Positions 1 to 5,282 of a stretch of DNA of 5,298 bases are shown here, in pieces. Made by a program: the position numbers and the translations under genes. The stretch's first letter is position 1. Each line of letters begins with the position of its first letter. Source of the DNA: Candidatus Poribacteria bacterium (GTDB lineage: Bacteria > Poribacteria > WGA-4E > WGA-3G); assembly GCA_007571355.1 (NCBI GenBank), contig RKRO01000342.1, forward strand, positions 1 through 5,298, given 5' to 3'. The notes beneath the pieces were generated by a model, which saw nothing but the letters and a program-made list of their open reading frames with translations, searched no databases and was not told the DNA's origin.

Positions 1-3
1 TTC

Positions 4-130
4 TTATAGTAAAGCCAATAATTATGGAAACACATCAAACCGAAGTGATGCCTCTCTGTTTCCCCCCTGATAAGGGGGGTAGGGGGGTTGTCTTCAGAAA
101 AGTGTGCCATTAATTCTCGGATCCATTATA
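4..130. repeat. Dispersed G/C-run repeat, copy 1 (diverged)
   Basis: This stretch matches the repeat at 5015-5274 in the same orientation. The left end TTATAGTAA (4-12) corresponds to TTATCGTAA at 5016-5024. The shared core is a hairpin with arms CCCCCCT (62-68) and AGGGGGG (73-79) around a GATA loop, followed by a second G6 run, GTTGT and an AAAAGTGTGC box (99-108). The right end, after GGAT at 119-122, has diverged from the TTACGATA ending of the other copies. The part between 31 and 60 is only loosely similar. It has the form of a non-coding miniature element or REP-like repeat; I see no gene in it. That it repeats within this window is directly visible; its mobility is inference. Confidence 0.8.
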
Positions 131-162
131 AATCAACACCGACACAGAACGACACGACAACC

Positions 163-477
163 ATGAACGTCAAAAACCGAACCATCTTCTCAAACGACAA
201 CTTACCTGTCCTACGCGGCATTGACACCGAATCCGTCGATCTGATCTATCTTGACCCGCCGTTCAATTCCAATCGGAACTACGCTGCACCCATCGGCAGC
301 GCAGCAGCAGGCGCAGCCTTCAAAGATACATGGACCCTGTCCGATGTAGACAACGCATGGCACGGCGAAATAGCCGACCGCCAACCCGCGTTATATCAGG
401 CGATTTCACAACTATGCAATTCGGGGGTGGAACGGGCATTTCATATCGTTTTGAGACTGAATCTGAAATGGCATTGA
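163..477 (+). pseudogene. DNA methyltransferase, N-terminal fragment (truncated)
   Basis: From ATG 163 the frame reads as the start of a site-specific DNA methyltransferase of the adenine-N6/cytosine-N4 type. Residues 31-40 (DPPFNSNRNY) contain the catalytic motif IV, D-P-P-F, which in the beta-class precedes the SAM-binding motif. Recognisable methyltransferase sequence ends near Ser82 (bases 406-408). The frame then runs on for about 22 unrelated codons to TGA 475-477. Family members usually have several hundred residues; the SAM-binding FxGxG motif and target-recognition region are missing, so the product cannot be an active enzyme. An in-frame TTG at 88 exists, but the extra residues would come from the repeat, so ATG 163 is preferred. 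No Shine-Dalgarno is visible before it. No restriction endonuclease or methyltransferase remainder lies in the window. Confidence 0.8.
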
Positions 478-683
478 TCCCTTTTTTCGGTATTTATGCT
501 GCGAATCAATGGATCAATGTTTCAACAACACGCAACACATTATTAGATGCGACTGATACCGGATTTAATGGCCAAGGTGGTATTGAAGTCGCTTTTTCAC
601 AGCAAATGAGCATTATAGGGCTTTGGAACTTTTCCTTCTCAAATCCTTTATCAACGTTCCAAATTAGTCTTAATTTTCGATAA
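409..683 (+). pseudogene. C-terminal fragment of a probable outer-membrane beta-barrel protein
   Basis: The frame opposite to that of the methyltransferase (0 versus 1) is coherent from about 409 to TAA 681-683, giving some 90 residues. They alternate polar and hydrophobic/aromatic residues in several strand-like blocks: GISYRFE, ALIPFFGIYAANQW, GGIEVAFSQQM, SIIGLWNFSFS, and the end STFQISLNFR. A final strand with aromatic residues close to the C-terminus is the usual form of the last transmembrane strand of outer-membrane barrels. Upstream of 409 the same frame only shadows the methyltransferase, so the N-terminal barrel is missing. An internal ATG at 414 has no ribosome binding site. I read this as the tail of a gene cut by rearrangement. 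The barrel assignment rests on pattern alone; the exact family is unknown. Confidence 0.5.
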
Positions 684-697
684 CCTCAACTGTGAGG
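684..697. other. Small hairpin after the barrel fragment
   Basis: CCTCA (684-688) and TGAGG (693-697) pair around an ACTG loop, directly after the barrel stop codon. There is no T-run, so it is not a convincing intrinsic terminator; it may be what remains of the 3' end of the truncated gene or lie close to a second breakpoint. Confidence 0.25.
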
Positions 698-762
698 AGA
701 CTTCGGGCCCCTCCTATTCCAAAGGAAAAATCATACCAAGCAGAGAAGATGCTATACAAGAT

Positions 763-936
763 ATGCAAGAGGAAGTTGATAGGTTTAAGGAAAATCTCTA
801 TCAACTTATGATTCACATCCGTAACAATAATTTTGCGATTCAGCGTATTGATAGAAATACCCAAACCCTAAGAGAGAACAACAATTTCTTAGATAACATC
901 ATCCGCCTCACATTCGGTATAGAAGAAGAGAAATAG
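763..936 (+). CDS. Short charged, probably helical ORF (possible C-terminal remnant)
   Basis: From ATG 763 to TAG 934-936 the frame gives 57 residues rich in Glu, Asn, Gln, Arg and Leu, starting MQEEVDRFKENLYQLM and ending LTFGIEEEK. Hydrophobic residues spaced at about 3-4 (V, F, L, L, I, I, I) suggest an amphipathic helix or short coiled coil. The frame stays open upstream to about 700 with equally protein-like sequence (GKIIPSREDAIQDM) but offers no earlier start codon and no Shine-Dalgarno, so this may be the C-terminal end of a longer gene whose front is lost. It abuts the barrel fragment on the left and the transposase remnant on the right. The frame-restored transposase would run antisense over it. 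I recognise no family. Confidence 0.35.
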   Translation: MQEEVDRFKENLYQLMIHIRNNNFAIQRIDRNTQTLRENNNFLDNIIRLTFGIEEEK

Positions 937-952
937 CAAACCATGCGAAACA

Positions 953-1841
953 TCAACTTTTCAAATTGGTAGTTTTCATCCATAGCCGCCCGTAGAAACT
1001 TGTTAAAGATATTCGTTTCTCTGTAGTTGTATTTATAGCAGGCCTCTGCAAGATACAGGGGCGTGTATGGTGCTGAATAGTAATGATGTGAACCATACCA
1101 AGCCCGTTTGACGAAGACCAAAAACCTTCAATCGTATTGGTATGCATCTCACCGGCTTCCCATGTTTCGCTCCTGTTGAGCGTTTCGTGGTTCCTTATCT
1201 CTCTACCGATCTCGTTGTAGCCTTTATATGGGTCGGTATAGAGTTCTGAAGCGTCCGTTTTGACGAACTTCTTGATAAACTTGGCAATTGTACCACCTTT
1301 GGCGTTCTCTACTATTTTCGCGACAACTTGACCGCCTCTGGCGACCGCACCCAATACAACACGTTTCGCTGTGCCACGCCCGCGTTTCGGTTCACCGGTT
1401 TCTTTATCGTCGTTTTTCTGACCTTTCCCACCGATATAGGTTTCGTCTGCTTCAACGATCCCTTGTAGAAAGACGTTATCCTTCCCCATCTCGGCGCGAA
1501 TCGCCATCATCATACGCCAACACGCCTTTTGTTTCAAGCCAAGATCACGAGCCAACTGACAACTTGAGAGGCTTTTCTTGGCGTTGGTCTCCATTAGTGA
1601 AATAGCAAGAAACCACTTCTCCAGCGGTATTTTCGTCTCTTGAAAGAGTGTGCCGTGTGTCACCTTGAACGTTGACTTGCAAGTATGGCAGTTATAGCGT
1701 CCGATACGCCCCTCAAGCCGTTCTTTTTCCTGTGGACGCACAATGCGGACATTCTGGCGATCCTTGCCATCTGAGACGCTCCAAATAGTCAATGCAATCC
1801 GCTTGTGTCGGGAACATCTCCATCACTTCTATGAGGTTCAT
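953..1841 (-). pseudogene. IS1595-family (ISXO2-like) DDE transposase, two frameshifts
   Basis: Read on the - strand from ATG 1841, the first 42 codons give MNLIEVMEMFPTQADCIDYL followed by a CPHC zinc-ribbon knuckle, then hit TGA at 1713-1715. The protein continues in the +1 frame with the second knuckle CHTC (C codon near 1690), the conserved TKIPLEKWFLAI and SSCQLARDLG segments, and catalytic residues: Asp in VEADETY (1445-1447), Asp in LYTDPYKGYN (1232-1234) and Glu in NTIEGFW (1127-1129). After GFW a second slip, at about 1112-1118, returns to the first frame, where VKRAWYGSHH and YLAEACYKYN continue to about 980. Without this second slip, the middle frame ends at 953; in the restored frame the stop is at 840. 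An ATG-like start at 1792 exists in the middle frame but lacks half of the zinc ribbon. Full-length IS1595 transposases are around 300 residues, in line with the restored protein. Family assignment is confident; the frameshifts could be decay or assembly errors. Confidence 0.88.
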
Positions 1842-1846
1842 CAGAA

Positions 1847-1865
1847 AACGCCTCTTTTAGGCGTT
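1847..1865 (-). promoter_or_regulatory. Leader hairpin over the transposase ribosome binding site
   Basis: Arms AACGCCT (1847-1853) and AGGCGTT (1859-1865) form a perfect 7-bp stem with a 5-base loop. On the - strand the AGAGG Shine-Dalgarno (1855-1851) lies in the loop and the 3' arm, nine bases before ATG 1841, so the folded mRNA would hide it. On the + strand the same hairpin is followed by six T (1868-1873) and resembles an intrinsic terminator that would stop transcripts entering antisense. Hairpins that keep transposase translation low are known in other IS families (IS10, IS50, IS200); the role here is inference. Confidence 0.55.
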
Positions 1866-1926
1866 GCTTTTTTCTGGTGAATTCTGATACAATACTTAGA
1901 CAAGTGTAGAACCAGAGAAAAGCAAC
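1863..1926. repeat. 16-bp inverted repeat in the transposase leader
   Basis: GTTGCTTTTTTCTGGT (1863-1878) and ACCAGAGAAAAGCAAC (1911-1926) are complementary at 15 of 16 positions; the exception becomes a G-U pair in + strand RNA. They enclose a 32-base spacer. The left arm overlaps by three bases the hairpin at 1847-1865. The right arm also takes part in a smaller competing hairpin, AAAAGC (1918-1923) with GCTTTT (1929-1934). It could be a subterminal repeat bound by transposase or an alternative RNA fold. Confidence 0.6.
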
Positions 1927-1941
1927 TCGCTTTTGGGTTCG

Positions 1942-1963
1942 ATAGGGGGCTACCAACCCCTAT
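1942..1963. repeat. Hairpin with ATAGGGG/CCCCTAT arms
   Basis: ATAGGGG (1942-1948) and CCCCTAT (1957-1963) form a perfect 7-bp stem with an 8-base loop. The downstream sequence is AT-rich but has no clean T-run. It lies between the divergent transposase remnant and the AlbA_2 gene and may mark the outer part of the insertion sequence or a weak terminator. Confidence 0.45.
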
Positions 1964-1988
1964 TTACTTATCATTATTATACCATACC

Positions 1989-2009
1989 AACCCTTTATTT
2001 ACAAGGGTT
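1989..2009. repeat. Hairpin AACCCTT/AAGGGTT upstream of the AlbA_2 gene
   Basis: AACCCTT (1989-1995) and AAGGGTT (2003-2009) pair perfectly around TATTTAC. The site is 55 bp before the AlbA_2 start codon. A dyad here could be an operator or a terminator blocking read-through from the left; no T-run follows. Confidence 0.4.
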
Positions 2010-2016
2010 TAGAGCA

Positions 2017-2037
2017 CTTTTTCCCAACTTTTCCCAA
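2017..2037 (+). promoter_or_regulatory. Tandem CTTTT(T)CCCAA repeat before the AlbA_2 gene
   Basis: CTTTTTCCCAA (2017-2027) is followed directly by CTTTTCCCAA (2028-2037), 27 bp before ATG 2065. The ~10-bp period puts both copies on one face of the helix, which would suit a repressor or other DNA-binding protein. I could not pick a convincing -35/-10 pair, although the stretch 1963-1985 is AT-rich and could hold a promoter. Regulatory role is inference. Confidence 0.35.
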
Positions 2038-2064
2038 GTCCAAAACGACTAATTCCGTTTTATT

Positions 2065-3225
2065 ATGTTCAACCTATCTAAAGACGAAATCACTTTTGAA
2101 GTTGTAAAAAATTTTTGTCGAGAGTGGCCCGAAGGCGTGTGCGTCGAGTATAAACAGGAAATCAAAGATATTCCGAAAATCGTATCCTCTTTCGCGAACA
2201 CACAAGGTGGGATTTATATCATTGGTGTCAAAGCCAATCAGACTGATAACAAAGTCGTGTTTCCGATTGAAGGTATTCTGGATGCTGTTGGTATTGAAGA
2301 AAGGATTACGCAGAGCGCGTACGAAGGTATTTATCCTCCAGTGATACCGGAAGTGATAAAAATTGATGTCCGTGAGTCTGGTAATGTTGTTATTATCGTT
2401 CGCGTTGATGAAAGTGCCAATGCACCGCATGCAATTCAAAATTCGACAAGAGTTTATATTCGTGTTGGAAGCGTTACGCAACCGTATCAAAAACCTGAAC
2501 TCGCTGAAATAGATCGTATAGAATACCTGTTAAAACGCCGTCAAAATACAAAAGGAGTTGTCCAACAAGTTCTTCACAGAATTGAGAATCGAATGGAACG
2601 GTTTTTCAACATGAATGCACCCATCATGAAGTTGATTGCGCGCCCCGTGTTTGTGTATCGTCCCATAACATCCCCCGCAGCGATTTGTGGTTTATACCTG
2701 GCATATAATCATATAAAGAGAGTCCCTGGCGGGGTTTGTCATTTTTTAGAGCCGTCCCACCGTAACAATCAGTTAAGCAATAACTACTTCGAGTTGAATC
2801 AATATGGAATTGTGTATTATGCAACAAGTCTCTACGAAAGCGAAGAGGGAATTAGCACACATCAATTTGTGGATGGGATTAGTGAATTATTGAAACATGC
2901 TCAGGGGCTTTATGGTGAGTGTGACACCTTCGTAAATATTGAGGTGAGTGTCGAATTGAAAAATGTGTTAGAACAGAAATTGTCGAATAATTTGGGCAGA
3001 GGTTCTACTATACCTATTTACGCCGACCTCGTTTGCTATGATTCAGAGGTTTTTGCATCAACATCAAAGACCTATTTATCCCGTGATCTCAATGATTCAG
3101 CACATCAAAAGGCTATTTTTGAGGAATTAATATTGCAGTTGTTGTGGGCGTTCAATATACCGAGCAATGAAGAATACATTATAAAATGTGTGAGAGAAGT
3201 TATAGCACTCCGCATTGGTGAATAA
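2065..3225 (+). CDS. AlbA_2 (Schlafen-type) domain protein with unknown C-terminal half
   Basis: The 386-residue protein begins with an AlbA_2 domain (about residues 20-141): VEYKQE at 27-32, FANTQGG at 43-49 followed by Gly54 of the IIGV strand, and YIRVGS at 131-136, the usual closing motif. Such domains occur in the COG2865-type putative transcriptional regulators and in Schlafen-like proteins; they are linked to nucleic-acid binding or processing and are frequent in defence and accessory islands. Residues about 142-170 are charged and helical (EIDRIEYLLKRR). The remaining ~215 residues, including GLYLAYNHI, YGIVYYATSLYE and an acidic C-terminal helix, match no family I know; the ATPase or winged-helix domain often found behind AlbA_2 is not evident. 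There is no signal peptide or membrane segment, so it is probably cytoplasmic. ATG 2065 is the only plausible start although no Shine-Dalgarno precedes it. The gene is visibly richer in A/T than the downstream sulfatase. Exact function unknown. Confidence 0.85.
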   Translation: MFNLSKDEITFEVVKNFCREWPEGVCVEYKQEIKDIPKIVSSFANTQGGIYIIGVKANQTDNKVVFPIEGILDAVGIEERITQSAYEGIYPPVIPEVIKIDVRESGNVVIIVRVDESANAPHAIQNSTRVYIRVGSVTQPYQKPELAEIDRIEYLLKRRQNTKGVVQQVLHRIENRMERFFNMNAPIMKLIARPVFVYRPITSPAAICGLYLAYNHIKRVPGGVCHFLEPSHRNNQLSNNYFELNQYGIVYYATSLYESEEGISTHQFVDGISELLKHAQGLYGECDTFVNIEVSVELKNVLEQKLSNNLGRGSTIPIYADLVCYDSEVFASTSKTYLSRDLNDSAHQKAIFEELILQLLWAFNIPSNEEYIIKCVREVIALRIGE

Positions 3226-3264
3226 ATTTACAGTTTGGATTAACTTGTGATAGTAAAAAGTAAA

Positions 3265-3268
3265 GGAG
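3265..3268 (+). promoter_or_regulatory. Ribosome binding site fixing the sulfatase start
   Basis: AAAGGAGAT (3262-3270) places GGAG eight bases before GTG 3277. It lies inside a longer open frame beginning with GTG 3247, and so decides for the internal GTG: the ten extra residues would overlap the binding site and do not belong to the sulfatase family sequence. Confidence 0.8.
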
Positions 3269-3276
3269 ATATTATC

Positions 3277-5007
3277 GTGTCAGAACGGAATACACCGAAT
3301 CTTGTTTTCGTCATCACGGATGACCAAGGCTACGGCGATCTGGGATGCACTGGAAACCCCGTTATCAACACCCCGAACCTTGACGCGCTCGCCGATCAGA
3401 GCGTGCAACTACAAAACCTGCACGTCGGTCCCACCTGTTCCCCGACACGCGCCGGAATTATGACAGGACACTACTGCAACTCCACAGGGGTATGGCATAC
3501 CATCGGTGGACGTTCACTCCTCCGCAGCGACGAAATCACAATGGCGGATATCTTCCGACGCAACGGCTATAAAACCGCGATGTTCGGCAAGTGGCACCTC
3601 GGCGACAACTACCCGTTCCGTCCACACGACAGAGGCTTCGACGAAGCCCTCTACCACGGTGGCGGTGGTATCAGCCAAACCCCGGACTATTGGGGCAACG
3701 ACTATTTCGACGATACCTATTTCCGCAACGGGTCCGAGCAACCCTTCGAGGGGTACTGCACGGATGTCTGGTTCCAAGAAGCGATGGCGTTTATTGAACG
3801 GCAGGCTGAAAGCAGTCAGAACCGTCCCTTCTTCTGTTATCTCTCTACAAATGCACCGCACGGGCCGTTCCGGGTTCCCGACGCTTACAGCGAAGTCTAC
3901 CGAAAGAAGGATGTCCCAGCGGATCGTGCGAACTTCTATGGCATGATAACCAATATTGATGACAATATGGCGCGGTTACGGCATCACCTCCGAGTCCTGG
4001 GACTTGAGGAAAACACCATCCTAATCTTCATGACCGATAACGGTTCTGCGGCTGGGTGTGACCTGGGTACAGGGCAGTTCGTTACGTCAGGCTACAACGC
4101 TGGAATGCGCGGTAAAAAAGGATCGCCTTATGAAGGTGGACATCGCGTACCACTGTTCATGCATTGGCCCGGCGGCGGCTTCACGGAAAAGCAAGAGGTA
4201 CATGAGCTTACCGCAAACATCGATTTATTGCCGACGTTAATAGATCTCTGTGATCTTAAAGTCTCTTCGAGTGCAAGTTTCCACGGCACGAGCATCGTTC
4301 CACTGTTGAGAAATGAGACGGAAACGTGGGAGGAACGGGTGATTGTCACCGATTCGCAGCGCGTCGAGAATCCGATTAAATGGAAGGACAGCGCGACGAT
4401 GTCGCAACGGTGGCGCCTTATTAACGGGAAAGAACTCTATGATATTCAGGCAGATCCTGGACAGACGCACGATATCGCCAACGAACAACCAGAGATCGTT
4501 GCCGAACTCCGCGAGCATTACGAAGCATGGTGGAAATTGGTCTCAAGACGTTTTGATGAGGACTGTCCCATTGTCATCGGCACACAAAACGAACCCGTTA
4601 CCTGTATCACAACACACGATTGGCATGGGGAGGCACACGCATGGAATCAGGGAAGTATCCGTCGCGGTATGACGTGCAACGGTTATTGGGCGATTGAGAT
4701 ACCTGAAGATGGGGCGTATAGTTTTGAACTGCGCCGCTGGCCCTACGCCGAAGACAGGGCGATAACAGACGGGATCCCGGGCGAGCAGATTGATCTCTAC
4801 AACGGGGGGAAAGCGTTAGCACTAACGACAGCGCAGATTCGGGTTGGAGATCAGACAGCAACACAAGCCATCGCACCCAATGCAAAAGGTGTGACATTTA
4901 CGTTCAACCTCGCTGCCGGGCAGACACGGCTTCACACGGAATTAACCGATGAAACCGGTGAATTGGCAGTCGGCGCGTATTACGTGTATGCAAAACGGGT
5001 GATCTAA
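3277..5007 (+). CDS. Arylsulfatase-type sulfatase (cysteine type)
   Basis: The 576-residue product is a type I sulfatase, hydrolysing sulfate esters with a formylglycine made from cysteine. Visible features: Asp15-Asp16 in the first strand (TDDQGYGDLG, metal ligands), the signature C54-S-P-T-R58 with Cys54 as the modified residue, GKWHLG at 104-109 (Lys105, His107), APHGPF with His195, and TDNGS with Asp254-Asn255. RGKKGSPYEGGHRVP (278-292) is also conserved. All expected active-site residues are present. Residues from about 440 form an extra C-terminal part, probably beta-rich, with KELYDIQADP (residue order ELYDI) marking the end of the core. No signal peptide is seen: the protein starts MSERNTPNLVFVITDD, so it is probably cytoplasmic and may act on imported sulfated sugars or other esters. 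GTG 3277 is chosen for its ribosome binding site. The gene lies 51 bp after the AlbA_2 gene. Cysteine-type maturation needs FGE or an anaerobic SME encoded elsewhere. Substrate cannot be told from sequence. Confidence 0.93.
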   Translation: MSERNTPNLVFVITDDQGYGDLGCTGNPVINTPNLDALADQSVQLQNLHVGPTCSPTRAGIMTGHYCNSTGVWHTIGGRSLLRSDEITMADIFRRNGYKTAMFGKWHLGDNYPFRPHDRGFDEALYHGGGGISQTPDYWGNDYFDDTYFRNGSEQPFEGYCTDVWFQEAMAFIERQAESSQNRPFFCYLSTNAPHGPFRVPDAYSEVYRKKDVPADRANFYGMITNIDDNMARLRHHLRVLGLEENTILIFMTDNGSAAGCDLGTGQFVTSGYNAGMRGKKGSPYEGGHRVPLFMHWPGGGFTEKQEVHELTANIDLLPTLIDLCDLKVSSSASFHGTSIVPLLRNETETWEERVIVTDSQRVENPIKWKDSATMSQRWRLINGKELYDIQADPGQTHDIANEQPEIVAELREHYEAWWKLVSRRFDEDCPIVIGTQNEPVTCITTHDWHGEAHAWNQGSIRRGMTCNGYWAIEIPEDGAYSFELRRWPYAEDRAITDGIPGEQIDLYNGGKALALTTAQIRVGDQTATQAIAPNAKGVTFTFNLAAGQTRLHTELTDETGELAVGAYYVYAKRVI

Positions 5008-5014
5008 TCCGTGG

Positions 5015-5143
5015 ATTATCGTAAAACCAGTAATTATTGAAACCCATCCTCTCGAATCGGTGTCCTTCTGATTCCCCCCTGATAAGGGGGGTTAGGGGGG
5101 TTGTGTTCCTAAAAGTGTGCAGTTGTTTTTGGATGTTACGATA
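5015..5143. repeat. Dispersed G/C-run repeat, copy 2 (MITE-like)
   Basis: This copy starts with ATTATCGTAA (5015-5024), eight bases after the sulfatase stop codon, and ends with TTACGATA (5136-5143). Its core hairpin pairs CCCCCCT (5074-5080) with AGGGGGG (5085-5091) around GATA; a second G6 run (5095-5100) and AAAAGTGTGC (5111-5120) follow. The hairpin lies about 70 bp behind the sulfatase and could help end its transcript, but no T-run follows, so I do not call a terminator. No reading frame of note. Confidence 0.85.
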
Positions 5144-5274
5144 TTGAAACCCATCCTCTCGAATCGGTGTCCTTCTGATTCCCCCCTGATAAGGGCGGGG
5201 TTTTTGCTGGGGTGTTTCTTCAAGGGGGGTTGTGTTCCTAAAAGTGTGCAGTTGTTTTCGGATATTACGATAAT
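5143..5274. repeat. Dispersed G/C-run repeat, copy 3 (tandem, with altered G-run)
   Basis: From ATTGAAACCC (5143-5152) the sequence repeats copy 2 base for base through CCCCCCTGATAAGGG (5181-5195). It then departs: the second hairpin arm is interrupted by C5196, and about two dozen T/G-rich bases are present before the G6 run (5224-5229) where similarity resumes. From there to the end only two bases differ from copy 2. The copy closes with TTACGATAAT (5265-5274), the exact reverse complement of the left end of copy 2 at 5015-5024. Confidence 0.85.
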
Positions 5275-5282
5275 AGGTAGGA

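Larger units (their letters stand above)
940..1930 (-). mobile_element. IS1595-family insertion sequence remnant (ends approximate)
   Basis: The element consists of one transposase gene plus a structured leader. I could not find matching terminal inverted repeats or a target-site duplication by eye when comparing 936-1000 with 1866-2064, so both borders are estimates: the left one from the end of transposase homology near 980 and the stop codon of the neighbouring frame at 936, the right one from the inverted repeat ending at 1926. The transposase has frameshifts, so the copy is probably unable to move by itself. It separates the gene fragments at 163-936 from the intact genes at 2065-5007. 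Confidence 0.5.

Noticed and set aside
88..162. N-terminal extension of the methyltransferase from TTG 88
   Set aside because: The extra 25 codons lie in and just after the repeat, have no ribosome binding site and do not read like methyltransferase sequence; ATG 163 begins the recognisable protein.
1108..1130. Programmed -1 frameshifting as the way to make full transposase
   Set aside because: The sequence has no good X-XXY-YYZ heptamer (TTTTTGG pairs poorly after slipping), the family is not known to use it, and a second shift of opposite sign would also be needed.
1288..1605. Open frame on the + strand inside the transposase
   Set aside because: It is the antisense of well-conserved transposase codons; its own translation has no family resemblance.
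936..2010. Terminal inverted repeats of the IS1595 element, e.g. ACCATACCAA at 1092-1101 and 1981-1990
   Set aside because: These are direct, not inverted, and one copy lies within transposase codons; no convincing terminal pair was found.
3247..3276. GTG 3247 as sulfatase start
   Set aside because: The strong AAAGGAGAT lies inside this extension and points to GTG 3277.
3506..4897. Several overlapping frames on both strands within the sulfatase
   Set aside because: They are low-complexity Arg/Ser/Thr-rich shadows of the conserved sulfatase frame.
5074..5100. Intrinsic terminator for the sulfatase
   Set aside because: The GC hairpin is followed by TTA and another G-run, not by a T-tract; it belongs to the dispersed repeat also found upstream of the unrelated fragment at 163.
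5015..5274. CRISPR-like array
   Set aside because: Only two tandem units of over 100 bp that are near-identical throughout, with no short repeats and unique spacers.
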